Source: Ctenosaura bakeri (lineage: Eukaryota; Chordata; Lepidosauria; Squamata; Iguanidae). Taken from it: DNA of 64,000 bases. The stretch's first letter is position 1. Each line of letters begins with the position of its first letter. Positions 33,061-44,513 of this stretch are shown here, piece by piece. Where the stretch lies: contig CAOLHI010000616.1 in NCBI GenBank assembly GCA_948474755.1, positions 124,001 through 188,000 on the forward strand. Reading direction: 5' to 3'. The position numbers were made by a program, and so were the translations under genes. The notes beneath the pieces are model-generated. The model made no database searches. It was not told where the DNA came from and saw only the letters and a list, made by a program, of their open reading frames with translations.

Positions 33061-34749
33061 AATCAATGCTACAGCAGTATAAACGTATCATCCACAATTA
33101 GTGTTTTGACTTATATAATTAATTTTTGGCCTTGAAAATCTAAGTCCTTTTTTATAGACAGCATATTCATTTCTTTTAACATTATCCAAGGTCTTGGAGC
33201 AGTTCATCTGTTTGGGAATTCAAGGGCTCTTATTCTGCCCTACATCTGTGATTATTTGTCTTAGCAGGCAGTCCTGTTTGTACGTTAGGTAAATCATAAA
33301 ATCTAGCCAGTGTCTTTAGCATGTTATTACTTTCATCAAAATCTTGATTGAAAAGTTTCAAGTCCCTTTACAAAACTATATGGTTTGTTAGAGCTGTTGA
33401 CAGCAGCAATTGACTGTTTTTTGCTGAAGCATTTGTATTCCTCACATGTGTGCAGGTTGCCTGCTGTGCTCATGTTGTTTATAGCTCTACATTTGTTTAT
33501 GGCTAAAATAATTTTGTCATCTTTAACGCCACTCATTTACAACAATTCAGTTTGTTGTTCTTTGACTGGAACATTCTCCTTAAGAACTGGTATGTGCTGT
33601 TATGCATACTGGAGGTAGGAGACTTGCTATTTAAGTATGGTAATGCTGTCTGTATGAACCATACATTTCATTGAGGTCTGGTGGCATTTGTATAAGTTAT
33701 AGGGGATTAGGTCAAACATGATATATGTAGGAAGTGCATCACACTAGCTATGGTTCATAGAATAGTAGAGATTCTTGGGACCACCTGAATAGGGCTTGTG
33801 TGATTAGAGTTGATGTTATTGTACGGGGAGCAGTTAATATGATCAATATGCTGGTAGAAGTTAGCATGTTGCTATCCCAACCCACTCTGCCGTCACTCTT
33901 TATGTTTCAGCTGGAAGATGGCAAAATCCTTTCTGTGATCAGCAACCCTACCATTTTTTTTACAGGATTCCTGGTCATGTAGAAAGCATCACATATATTT
34001 GAGGTTCTCCTCTTCAGACTGTCATTCTTCACATATGAAGACTGAAGATGGAGGGAGGGAAGCCTAGCATGTGCCACTCCTTGTGCATTGATTTTAATCT
34101 TTTTTGTGAGTGCCTGAATAGGCTCCAAGTCAATCTTGTACAGATTGAATTATTTGTTTATTTAAGCATTGTAGATCATCTGTCAGCCCACCAGGACCCT
34201 TCAGGCAATTCCAACACATGAAAACATGTCTGCACATATGAAATACTCAAAAACAGACTAGAGCTCTCTTTTATAGTGAAGAATAAAGATGTCGCTGCTG
34301 GCTGAGCAACCTTAACTGGTTCTTCCAGGTCCATTTGATCTCAGGTGTGGGGAAAAAATCCAGGATAATTTACTGATATGTTACAGGGACTGATATATAT
34401 ACTTGTTATTCCATTTGCTTTGGATTCAGACAGTTTTTGTTGCCAAATGGATTATCCTGAAATATCAGAGGCTTCACATTTGTCCTCTGTGAACTTTTCA
34501 TTCAGCAATAGGCTGGATCTCTATTCCATTGAGAGTGGGGATGGGGAATCAGCAAGACATACTAACACCTTTGTGTTCCTGCAGATTTCCACTCCAGGTT
34601 TCTATTATTTCTTTTTAGTACTACCTCCATGTTTTACTTATGCCCCTCTAATGTTGCACTTCTTTTTTCCATATTATGTTATGGTAACCCTTTTTTCAGT
34701 TTTTTTAAACATATATCTTACTCCATTCTCAGCCTTTCTTTCTTTGTTC
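33061..34749. other. Unassigned DNA
   Basis: No repeat with clear limits and no exon. The 174-codon frame starting at 34378 ends inside a GT repeat and a SINE tail, so it is not a gene. Confidence 0.4.
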
Positions 34750-34895
34750 TTGCCCTCTGTGTGTGTGTGCATGCACGCAGGCGTGCACATGCACACCTTC
34801 CAGTCACTTGTTGACTTATGGCAACCCTGTAAATCCGTAGGGTTTCTTAGGCAAGGAATACTTAGATTTGCCATTTCCTTCCTATCTGGCTGCTT
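34750..34895 (-). mobile_element. 5S-type SINE tail fragment with TG-rich end, minus
   Basis: A (TG)n/(CATG)-rich start, then 'caccttccagtcacttg', 'gacttatggcaaccctg' and 'aggcaaggaatacttag', like the tail half of the copy at 18722. The 5S-like head is missing. Confidence 0.7.
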
Positions 34896-35223
34896 GTTAT
34901 AGTAGCATCTTGTTTTCTCATAGGCTATGAAGGAGAACAGAGATGAATGAATTATGGTTTTGCTTCTATTCTTAATAAAACTAATAAAAACATAATTTTA
35001 AAGGATATGCCATAGTCCTCAAACAGTGCTTCTCATTGACAACAAGGCTATTCTGTTATCCTTGGTCCCAATTTCCCCTCTTCTCCCAGTTTTATTCCGT
35101 TTTTGAACTATTGCTCCAGATAGCTGGTACCCTAGCTTTACATGTCTCATTGGCTCAAGTTGTGTAGACATCGACAAACATGGTATGCACTTCATTGACC
35201 ACACCTGACCTTGCCATGACATT
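34896..35223. other. Unassigned DNA
   Basis: Nothing recognised. Confidence 0.4.
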
Positions 35224-35654
35224 GAGCCTTTTCGCACCTTACCTTCATCGTGGCAGTGGGGGGCAGCACTCGCACAAGCAGCCGTTTGCGCAAGCTGCTC
35301 ACGGCAGCCCATCTGCCTCCTGCAGCTATTTGCCGGTCGTGCGAGCGTCGTGTGAACGCCCCACCCCTTCCTTCTGCAGTGCAGTCTGGGAGCTGTAGGC
35401 TGCACTGGGGGAGGAAGTGCGACCAGCCCGGCTTGTTCAACACACCGCACACAGGTAAGTGCGCGAGGGCCCTGGGAGCATTGCGCGACCACACAGTATT
35501 TTCAGCTTAGAGCCGAAAATAAGAAAATGTGCGCGCATCCCACTTTAGGCTCGTGAGCGTTGCGTGAATGGGAGTGCGTCATACAGACTGACACTCCCAT
35601 TTATGCGACACTCAAGGGGCCCTCGCGCTACAGAAACTGCGTGCGAAAATGTCC
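35224..35654 (+). mobile_element. GC-rich MITE, family A, copy 7, ATT target duplication
   Basis: 431 bp. Termini GAGCCTTTTCGCAC and GTGCGAAAATGTCC, flanked by ATT at 35221-35223 and 35655-35657. The subterminal hairpin has arms at 35555-35576 and 35592-35613. CAG|GTAAGT lies at 35452-35460. It shows strand-symmetric open frames of about 100-150 codons that come from GC-rich repeats and resemble no protein I know. Confidence 0.92.
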
Positions 35655-37194
35655 ATTATTGTGTACAGGCATACTTAACTACAGTTAATTCAAGAACAGA
35701 TCAAAATATTTCTCCTCGATCAGTCTGAGTCCCAACTTTGAGGGGGGGGACAATTAATGAGCAGTCATACCAAAAGGTCACTTAACTTGCATCACAGTTG
35801 GAACCAGTCTTCTAAAAATCAGCTGAGAGCAAATAGCCAGTACTCAGAAATAAATCCAAGGGAATCAGTAGTCCACATAATGATGAGAATGGGCATTGTC
35901 TTCATTGAAATGCCCTATGGAGGATATGCATGAGTAAATGGACTGGAAAATATTCCCGTATTAAACCTACCTAATTTTCTTCTCCATTTAAACTAATTGT
36001 ATATAAATAAAGTGGCTGTTAAGGCTAATTCTGATAAATCCACCCTAAATAGATGTCACTGATTTGCATTACAGAATGGATCAATGAGGAAAGTATAAGT
36101 AGGGAGAAGGGGCAATGAACAATTAAAAGGGCCTCTTGGAATTCAATTGCAGAACTGGGTGTCCAAATGAGCCAGGTTTTATGCTTTGAATGTTCCCTGC
36201 ATTTTGTTCTAGTGCACTACGATGAGACAATAATGTTACAGGTTTCTGCTGGACTATTCTCTTTATTTCGTGGATATATCCAGGAGGCGCTTTAGAATAC
36301 ATTGTGCATGTAAGAATGAGGCTTCTGAATCTGAGCAGTTCTGATTGTGTAAGGTTATATGATCATCTTCCTCTCCTCCTCCTTTTCTTATTCCTCTTGC
36401 TGCAACTACTACTACTACTATATTTATTAGACACCATTTTTCAAACAAACAAACTCAACACCCTTCATGGTATGTTACATTATTGTACCCTTTGTAGGGC
36501 AAGCTGCTCATATATATTATTCCCATGCAACACTGGGCACTGGTAAATTAGACTGATTATCTGGGTCCATTTTAATCAGATTTCCAAGCTGGTGTTTCAT
36601 GCAACCTGCCGTGGTTACTCTGACGGTTGACCTGTGCCTAAGGAAGGACAAGTGAAGTATAGTCCTTTTTAATTATCTTAGACCTCAGAACAGCTTTCAG
36701 CACCTTAGACCTTGATGTGTCAGCTGGACCTTCCTAGACTGTATGAGCAGGAAATTCTGGACCCAAGGTTCTGATAGCCCTCTTGGCTATTTGGAGGGCT
36801 GGTTCTTCTAAATCCCTTGACTCAAAAGATTAATGTTGCTAATCCATGGTGGAAGAATTTACAAAGCAGGATAAGCTCCCATTTGTAATTTTTTCCTTAT
36901 ACAGGATAGAGTACACAGACATAGGAAACTTAAACATACAGGTTGTCACAAATGCACACTCAGAAAATGGGCACAGACTGAGCTTATTCAAATATGACAA
37001 CAAAATAGAAATGAAAAGGAAGAAGAGCAGAGGAAATAGGACTGGCCCAAGACATTTTCATGTTGGAGGTGGTCAGCAAATGTCTTTCCCCTCTTAAGGC
37101 CAGTTAAGGCTCCCAGAAAGTCCGGAAAGTACAGACAGTCTTAACAGGAAAATCACTTGTAGTATTGTACTGTAGGATTGTAGGATTGTACATT
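35655..37194. other. Unassigned DNA
   Basis: A short (CTA)n run lies at about 36405-36421. No gene recognised. Confidence 0.4.
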
Positions 37195-37770
37195 ATTGTC
37201 TTAATTTATTTATACTCTGCCTGCTCCTGAGAAATAGGACTCAATGTGGCCTACCAAAATAAAAAAAAAAGGAAAAAACAGAAAGAATAGAAGTAAAATA
37301 CATATAGATAATATGTATAGATAATACAAGTGTACATATAGATAGTACAAATCCACACTTACAAAAAGTGATTTAGTCAATAATTTAATCATTCAATTAA
37401 ACTATCTCTAGAATTAAAAAAAGTAAAGTATCCATTTAAAAAATGAAAGATAAAAATGGGACAGCTCCAATAAAGCTGCTTTCTTGTAGAATAACCTGTT
37501 TCCAAAAGCCTTATGGGTGTAAGAAAGGGTCTCCACCTGCCGATGGAAGGTAAGGAGGGCTCCAGTTTAATCTCCCTAAGAAGAGAGTCCCAGAGCTTGG
37601 GAGCATCCACCAAGAAGGCTCTCTCAGACGCCAGGGGTGCAATTTGCAGGGTCTGGGGTTCAATTTGGGGACCAGAATTTTTTTCACAATGGGGAACCAC
37701 TAGACGAGGCTCTGAAACCACCCTTGAGGCTTTTGTGAGCCATGAGCAGGCTGTAGGCAACATACTTCCA
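37195..37770 (-). mobile_element. L2-type LINE 3' region, minus
   Basis: Plus strand begins 'ttatttatactctgcctg' and 'ctcaatgtggcctacc' (reverse of the 3' terminus). It then runs through an A-rich 3' UTR to 'agagagtcccagagcttggg' and 'accaagaaggctctctcag', the reverse of the 'gagagccttctcagtggc...ctctgg' block of the other L2 copies. The upstream part (37640-37770) fits the region just 5' of that block. Confidence 0.7.
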
Positions 37771-37835
37771 TCTCCCATTTTAAAATGAGATTGAAAAGAT
37801 AATCCATAGATTTATCAGATATATCAGTAGGTAGA

Positions 37836-38020
37836 GCCAGTGTGGTATAGTGGTTTGAGCATTGTATTATGGCCATGAAGACCATAATACTGCTGAGCCA
37901 TGAAAACTCACTAGATGACCTTTGGAACATCATACACTCTCAGCCTCAGAAAACCCCATGATAGCTTCACCTTAGGGTCCCCATAAGTTAAAAACAACTT
38001 GGAGGCACACTACAACAAAG
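37836..38020 (+). mobile_element. Sauria-type SINE
   Basis: Head 'agccagtgtggtatagtggt', disrupted middle of the tRNA-like part, body 'ctcagcctcag', 'aaaccccatgatagcttcac', tail 'gggtccccataagttaaaaa' and 'gaggcacactacaaca'. Confidence 0.88.
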
Positions 38021-38555
38021 CCAAGTACTACCTAACTATGACAGAGGCAGGACATCTGAACCATCTTGTTCTATCCAGATGGTCTTACAAACACACATTA
38101 TGTGGCAATAACTAGAACACATATTGATGGATAATTTTCCTTGGAAGTATTTTTGATTTTCAGTATTTCACTATACATCTAAATCTGATCATGCTACTTA
38201 TTATTAGACAGTATCCAGGACCCTGCATTGTGGTTGCATAACACAATTCTCCATGTGAGCAGTTATGCATTAACTATACTATGCAGTTCTTGCTTTGAAT
38301 GGTGGTGTTATGCAACTTGAAGCAAAACATTAAATGTGCAATGCCTTACACAACCAACTGCACTATGCACATCCATGTTCCTCCATGCACAATGAACTCT
38401 CATGCACACTGCACATGTTCATGAAGAACTTCATACCTGTGAGCTTTAACAGAATGCAGACATTCTGGAATCACATAAAAATCCCCTGGCACTTCATACA
38501 GAATGTACACTTGTGTTAAGATACTAGCAGGAATGATGCCGCCAGTGTTTTCAAT
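38021..38555. other. Unassigned DNA
   Basis: Nothing recognised. An 'atgcac' motif recurs loosely at about 38330-38410. Confidence 0.4.
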
Positions 38556-38780
38556 ATGGATGGGACAAATCCAGAATTTTCCAAATCTGGACCTGGATCC
38601 AAATCTCTGGAGGATTCTGGGAATCCACAAATTTCAAACCTTTTGAATTCTTTTTTTAAAAAAGGGTCTTAAGCGCAAGGGAAAGAAAGCACCTCTACTG
38701 AAAAATGTATTTGAAGCAGAATTTGACATCTTTGTTTAATGAAAAACAAATTAAATAATAGTTTTCACTTTCATGAAAAC

Positions 38781-38880
38781 TTTCAGGATCCTGGGCAGGA
38801 TCCCACTGGCAGTGGGCAGGAGAAGAGCAGGGAGCCCGAGATTGTGCTCCCCACAACCTTCTCCCACCTGCCCTGTTACC
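38781..38880. repeat. Direct repeat R1, copy a
   Basis: 'gatcccactggcagtggg', 'caggagaagagcaggga' and 'gagattgtgctccccacaac' recur in the same order at 39803-39930. Family not identified. Confidence 0.7.
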
Positions 38881-38999
38881 CCACTGGCATACTCTATCCC
38901 AGGGACTATAAATTTGATATAAGATATGCCCACCATGCCAGAGAGGTTGCCCGGATGGGCACATAGGCAAAGAGGTCAAACAACTGAAAACAGGTCAGG

Positions 39000-39740
39000 A
39001 CTAGAAAAATCCCCAGTCAGGTAGCCAAAGGAGATCTCAGGCTGTGCAAATCCACATAAACAAAGGGTCCTCAGCAAAGAGTAGCCAACTTGAGGGGATT
39101 ATCGGGTTTTCCCCAGGTTGAGCAACCTTGAATTTGGAAAAACCTACAAGGCAAAGTCCATCTACATAAACTTACACTGCAACCCTTTGCAACCGCAACC
39201 CTGAACACTTGACCCAGCATAAACCAATCATGCAAACGACTAAGTTGCCATTGTTTGGCATTCCTTCCTTTGTTGTGACCATGGTTTTCCCCGCGAGAGG
39301 GACTGCCCTTGAGGTACGTTCTGCCCTAAAAGTAGTCCTAGTTTTTGAGGGTCTCTTTGGAGAACTCCCCACCACACTAGCAGACCGGCACTCTATTAGT
39401 TGAATGCTCTCCTCAGCTGTCTCTTCGCTGAGCTCCGTTCTTCTCACCACTTCCTGGACCAAAGACTTCAGGATAGGTGCAGTATCATTGCCTCTACATT
39501 CACTTTGCTATGCCCCCATCCATTTTTCACCTCTTTTCCTTCTCAATGGGGCTTGTGTGTTTGAGTGAGTGAGTGCGTTGGTGCATGATACTATATTCAT
39601 TTAATAAAATTCATTTATTTGGTACATTTGTCTGGCTTTTTGCTTGACCTGACCCCGTGAAGTTGGGTAAAATATCCTGCTGAGTTACCCTGCCCCTCAT
39701 TTTTCTAATGCTAGTGCTCCGCTAATTTCCCCAACCTTTA
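39000..39740 (+). mobile_element. Possible solo LTR or LTR-like segment
   Basis: The segment lies between the two R1 repeats and has LTR-like texture: moderately GC-rich text, a TATA-like 'atactatattcatttaat' next to AATAAA at about 39603, followed by a T/G-rich stretch and a cytosine-rich 'cctgaccccgtgaagttggg' block of R-U5 type. I cannot define TG...CA ends or a target duplication and see no gag, pol or env frame. A decayed DNA element with the same composition is equally possible. Confidence 0.28.
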
Positions 39741-39802
39741 TAACTTGGAGCGAATCAAAGTGTCCCCCACGGGACCTCCAGAAGTCAGGGTAACAGCCCC
39801 AG

Positions 39803-39930
39803 ACAAGATCCCACCAGCAGCAGGCAGGAACAGAGCAAGGAGTGTGAGATTGTGCTCCCCACAACCTTTTCCCACACACCCTGGGCAGGATTGTGCTGGT
39901 GGCAGGCAGGAAAAGAGCAGGGAGTGAGAG
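39803..39930. repeat. Direct repeat R1, copies b and partial c
   Basis: Copy b repeats the R1 order 'gatcccaccagcagcaggc', 'gaacagagcaaggagtg', 'gagattgtgctccccacaac'. A further partial copy follows ('ggtggcaggcaggaaaagag' near 39898). It is flanked on the far side by 'gatcc' and 'aaatcc' motifs in both orientations (39985-40060), as copy a is at 38560-38640. Confidence 0.65.
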
Positions 39931-40148
39931 ATCTGTATTTTTTTAGTTGGTGTATTCAAAAGATTTGGTTTGCCTATTTTGACACAGGGATTCAGATCCG
40001 TAAATCTCAAATCCTTGCCAAGGATTTGAAGATCCAAGGATCTGGTTGGCCCATTCCTAGTTTTCAGAGTGCTAATAATTTTCATGTTGATGTATAGTTT
40101 CCTGCTGCTAGTGAAGTCAGATCTTAATAAAAAAATCTGACACAACAC

Positions 40149-40657
40149 TTCTAGAAACCTGGAATCTTGCTCAACGTGGCCATTGTAATTCAGATCCTGC
40201 CCACTGATGATAATTCAGCTGCAGTGAATTTGATGGCAATTCAGCAAGTGAAATCCTTGTGAATCACAAATAATGGCCATTCAAGTATTGATCTTTTCTC
40301 AAATGTGTGCCACATGGTTGGAATACTAAGTAGGGCTTCATGCATGTGTGTGTCTGTGTGTACAGACACACATATACACACAAGGCTAGTTTTCATATGA
40401 AAGAAGAGCAGCTCTTTCTTCTACCACACATAGTAGATAATCCATGTAGAGCAGCAGTGGGCAAACTGTGGCCCTAAGACCACAAATAACCTTTTGCTTA
40501 ACCTCATGTATTCCTCACCCTAATTTCAGAAATTTCATAAGTGATAAATTGAGGCTTATCAAAAATTTATCTGTGTCTTTTCCAGCAATCTGATAAGTGG
40601 GAAAGAAGAAGAGGGAGAGCAAGAATGAAGTATCAGAGAAAGAGAAAGGGGGTAGGA
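40149..40657. other. Mostly unassigned DNA with a hAT-like terminus
   Basis: At about 40449-40485 'gcagtgggcaaactgtggcc' matches the CAGNGGTGGGCAAAC end of the hAT-like elements at 21211 and 47323. No second end was found. A TG/CA-rich stretch lies at 40345-40382. Confidence 0.4.
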
Positions 40658-40831
40658 TAGTAATGGCTTCAGTGTTGGACTGCGGCCCTGGGGACCACAG
40701 TTTGATTTGCCACTTGGCCATGGAAACCCACTGCATGACTTTGGGTGTGTCACACACTCTCAGCTCCCAGAAAACCCACTGATAGGTTCACCTTAAGGTT
40801 CCCAGAAGCTGGAAGTGACTTGAAGCCACAC
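40658..40831 (+). mobile_element. Sauria-type SINE
   Basis: Head 'cagtgttggactgcggccct', 'gtttgatttgccacttggcc', body 'gtgtcacacactctcagc', 'ctgataggttcaccttaagg', tail 'agtgacttgaagccacac'. Confidence 0.88.
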
Positions 40832-41769
40832 AATCGCAGAGCCTAATCTCAGTTCTGGCTCCATCTATGTCTGGTTCCATTCCTGCCTTCCATAGTCATG
40901 AGACCCTCAGCAAATTACCCATGGAACAATGTTGTGATCAGTAGAAAAAGAGGTTCCTAATCCCTCAGACAGAGAATTTATTCTCTCATTCTGACATCTA
41001 TGATTTGCAGCTATAGACAGTAGCACATTAATGATTCATACAGAGACAGAAATTGTTAATTTATTGAGAGGAAGGAAACTTGAATAACTAGACGGAAGAG
41101 AAGAAAAGTAGACAAGTAAGGACAGCAGAGAGTGCAATATTTTGTACTTAGTAAAGTGATATTGCAAGGTGACCATGCCTTTGACACTGATCTCTTGTGC
41201 AGGCTTTGCTGTGACAAGAGACCAGCAATGAACAAGTTCATGAACCTTCTTTAAGGTTATAGAAGAGACAGGAAGAGTGGCTCTTCTAAAAGGCAATTAT
41301 TTATAATTCTCAATTATACTTTCAGAAACATGAAGGATTACATGACTCAGAGGTCTGGCATGGGACCTCTGACCCTTGAGTCAATAGCTGAAATCCGGAC
41401 TAATTGTCAACAAGAGTCTTTTCCAATCGTATAGCTTTCCTATTGCTGCCCTCAACTTAAAACTCTGAAAGTTCCAAATGTTCATTTTAAGATGTCCAGT
41501 CATCAAACAGGACTATAGCCAGAAATTTTATGAGTAGGGGAAATAAGTTTGCCTGAAGCGTCATCATAAGTTGATAGAACACAGCAAAAACCTAAATATG
41601 AATAGCTCAGTGTATTTTACAGGAATTAAATTTTAGTTTTAATGCTATTCAAGAAGTGCCAGAAAGTTGGCATAAATCAGACTCTACAAATAGAAGTACC
41701 TTCTGCTCCTGTTAGAGCATCACTGGCTCCAAGCCATTGGCCATAACATTTGAAGCAGGAAACAGGTTC
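40832..41769. other. Unassigned DNA
   Basis: Nothing recognised. Confidence 0.4.
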
Positions 41770-41841
41770 CTTCTTCTTCTTCTTCTTCTTCTTCTTCTTC
41801 TTCTTCTTCTTCTTCTTCTTCTTCTTCTTCTTCTTCTTCTT
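41770..41841. repeat. Pure (TTC)24 microsatellite
   Basis: An uninterrupted TTC run (GAA on the minus strand), followed at once by 'gagcaattgg'. It has no interruption, unlike the other microsatellites in the window. Confidence 0.95.
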
Positions 41842-41862
41842 GAGCAATTGGGTAGAGTGTTG

Positions 41863-41890
41863 TGGTGTGCCTTCAAGTAATTCCAGCTTC
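41863..41890 (-). repeat. Sauria SINE tail fragment
   Basis: 'gtggtgtgccttcaagtaat' is the SINE/BovB-like 3' end in reverse, cut off after about 28 bp. It stands 20 bp from the (TTC)24 run. Confidence 0.5.
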
Positions 41891-42288
41891 TAAAAGTGAG
41901 AGCTCAAGGATATATTTAAGAAATGATTTAGCCTATATATATAAATATATATAAATATATATATCTTTGGCTTGAGTCAAAATAGTCTCCTAAATATATG
42001 GAGAGGCACCAGGCATCTGCAGGGGCTTTCAAGCAGAAGTGGGAATAACCTATAGTCCAAAACAGTTGAATGAGCCTTCCATCCCACTCGACCCCTGAAC
42101 AAGCCCACGAGACATCAGTAGGCATCAGCCTTTTTCTCTGTCCCTTAATTCTCTGATTTCCCCTCCTGTCTACCAACTTGTTTATCAGAAAATTGCAACA
42201 CTATCTTGACTGTCTCCTAGGAATGTACCAGCTGCATTGCCTTTCCCATCAGTGAAGCACTACAGTACCTGTTTCTCTCTATTGGTCA
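41891..42288. other. Unassigned DNA with a (TA)-rich stretch
   Basis: 'tatatataaa' repeats lie at about 41933-41962. Nothing else recognised. Confidence 0.4.
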
Positions 42289-42391
42289 TAAAGATCCTGT
42301 ACAAAGAGCCACCCAGAGGGTGGTGATGATAGCAATATCATTGTGCAGTTCATAACCTCGATGTGGTCTTCAGTACGGAACAGGCGCAGCC

Positions 42392-43867
42392 ATGGGTGGA
42401 GATACCACATTGTCCTGGATGGATCACTTCCTGGTCAGGGTGAGACTTATGGCTGCTATCCGCCCATGCAGGTGTGGTGGACCTATTAGAATGGTCTGCT
42501 CTCAAAGGTTAATGGAACCTACTGGATTCCAGAAAGCCCTGGAGGGTTTTATGGTTGATATCGCTGGTGATCCGGTTGAAGTCCTAGCTAATACCTGGAA
42601 TAGGGCTATCGACATGATTGCTCCCAAGCATCCTTTCCGGCCTGCTTCAAACCGTAATCCTTGGTATACAGTAGAACACAGGAATATGAAGCAGGTTGGG
42701 CAACAACTAGAGTGCAACTGGAGGAAATCTGGACACTTATCTGACAGGACACACTATAGAGAATTCCTTTATTCCTATGCAGTGGCAATAGATGCGGCGA
42801 AGAAGACTTTCCTCTCTGCACGTATTGCGTCTGCGACTTCTCAGATATCCACTCCCCCAAACTTGCTGTTAGAACCTAGCGTAGCTTGCTGTGATGCTTT
42901 GAATAATCATTTTGCAGATAAAATCTCTCAGATAAGAGCCGATTTGGATGCCGGTGTTACTGCAGAGGTTACAAGTGGAGTGTCTGGCGATTCCGTGAAC
43001 AGGATTATACTGGATCGGTTTCAGTCAGTGAGTACCGAGGACGTAGACAAACTCCTTGGAAATATAAGAAAGACAACTTGCCCTCTTGATCCCTGCCCTT
43101 CATGGCTGGTCGTCCAGGGAGGAGTTGCAATTAAGACCCATTTAAGATATATTATTAATGCATCCCTTAGGGAGGGCAATTTTCCAGCTTATTTAAAAGA
43201 AGCAATTATACGGCCACTTCTAAAAAAGCCCTCCATAGACCCCCTGGATATGAATAATTATAGACCAGTCTCTCATCTCCCATTTTCAAGCAAGGTGATC
43301 GAGAGGGCTGTTGGTCTTCAGCTCCAAGCTGTCTTGGATGAAACAGATTATCTAGATCCATTTCAAACTGGCTTCAGGGCAGGATATGGAGTCGAGACTG
43401 CCATGGCCGTCTTAGTGGATGATCTTCGCCTAGGTATCGACAGGGGAAGTGTGACCCTGCTGGTACTCTTGGACCTCTCAGCGGCTTTCGATACCATAGA
43501 CCATGGTATCCTTCTGGAACGCCTGAGAAGGTTAGGGATCGGGGCCACTGTACTTAAGTGGTGCCGGTCCTATCTCTCAGGTAGAAACCAGATGGTGATG
43601 CTTGGGGACAGCTGCTTCTTGAAAAAGGAGCTTAATTCTGGCGTACCTCAGGGTGCTGTCCTGTCCCCAATGCTATTTAACATCTACATGAAACCGCTGG
43701 GAGAGATCATCAGAAGACATGGAACAAAGTGCTATCAGTACACTGATGACACTCAGATATATCTCTCCATGCCTCGGATAATAACATCAACTAAGGATGG
43801 CATCTTGCCTCTGAACGAATGTCTTGAAGCAGTAATGGACTGGATGACTGAAGCTGAATCCAGATAA
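42392..43867 (+). pseudogene. L2 ORF2: endonuclease end and reverse transcriptase (491 codons)
   Basis: The protein is the endonuclease/RT polyprotein of a non-LTR retrotransposon, which copies its own RNA at a nicked target. The start is only the first Met of a truncated frame. WMDHFLVRV (residues about 9-17) is the end of the APE endonuclease, where SDH is expected, so one residue is changed. After a linker (30-210), RT motifs follow: PLLKKPSIDPLDMNNYRPVS (about 270-290), FQTGFRAGYGVETA (about 324-337), LLDLSAAFDTIDHG with the motif A aspartate at 361, GVPQGAVLSP (417-426) and YTDD (450-453; YADD expected, both aspartates kept). The frame stops soon after at MDWMTEAESR, where a deletion of about 5 bp shifts the frame. 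Full-length L2 ORF2 is near 900-1,000 residues. Clade is judged from motif style and the C-terminal region. Confidence 0.9.
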
Positions 43868-44513
43868 GACGGAGGTACTCGCTGTTAGGGGCCCTAGCCC
43901 AGACATGGAGGTCTGTCAACCAGTCCTAGACGGGGTCACACTTTCCCTGAAAGACTGTGTTTGCAGCTTGGGGGTGCTCCTGGACTTGCCACTTCAGATA
44001 ACAGCTCAAATTGATGCAGCGGCCAGGAGTGCCTGTTATCAGCTTCAGCTGATATGCTAGCTGCACCCTTTTCTGGAGCTGGAACACCTAAAAACAGTGG
44101 TGCATGCATTGGTAACTTCACGACTCGACTTCTGCAATGCGCCTTACATAGGGCTACCCATGTGTTTAGTCCAGAAACTTCAATTAGTTCAGAATATGGC
44201 AGCCAGGTTGGTCACCGGTAGACCTAAAACTGACCATATAACACCAATTTTAAAGTCTCTTCATTGGCTGCCTATTAGTTTCTGGGCACAGTACAAGGTG
44301 TTGGTTATTACCTTTAAAGCCCTTCACGGCTTGGGGCCAGACTACCTGCGGGATCGCCTTCTCCCATATAATCCGCCCCGCACATTAAGGTCCTCTGGGA
44401 GGAATTTACTGCAGCCAGTCAGAACTAGGTTGGTTGTGGTTACCCAGAAGACCTTTTCTTCTATTGCTCCCAAGTTATGGAACAGAGGAGACCCGGCATA
44501 TTACCAGTCTTGA
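43851..44513 (+). pseudogene. L2 ORF2: post-RT C-terminal region, shifted frame
   Basis: From 43851 another frame continues the protein: KLNPDKTEVLAVRGPSPDME, then VLDGVTLSLKDCVCSLGVLL, up to a stop near 44055. From 44097 a third piece has VHALVTSRLDFCNAPYIGLP, LQLVQNMAARLVTGRPKTDH, LHWLPISFWAQYKVL and FKALHGLGPDYLRD. This order (RLDYCN, QN-AARL, LHWLP, KALHG) is typical of the L2 group. It is separated from the RT frame by one frameshift and one stop, so no functional product is expected. Confidence 0.85.

Noticed and set aside
34141..34380. Possible exon or regulatory region near a candidate frame
   Set aside because: No splice-site pair, reading frame or conserved motif could be supported.
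34378..34902. 174-codon open frame, the longest outside the L2 element
   Set aside because: Its C-terminal third is encoded by a GT/CATG-rich run and a 5S-type SINE tail, the rest is T-rich and hydrophobic, and no domain or splice logic is visible.
35019..35510. Overlapping frames of 86-157 codons on both strands
   Set aside because: They coincide with family A copy 7 and have the same cause.
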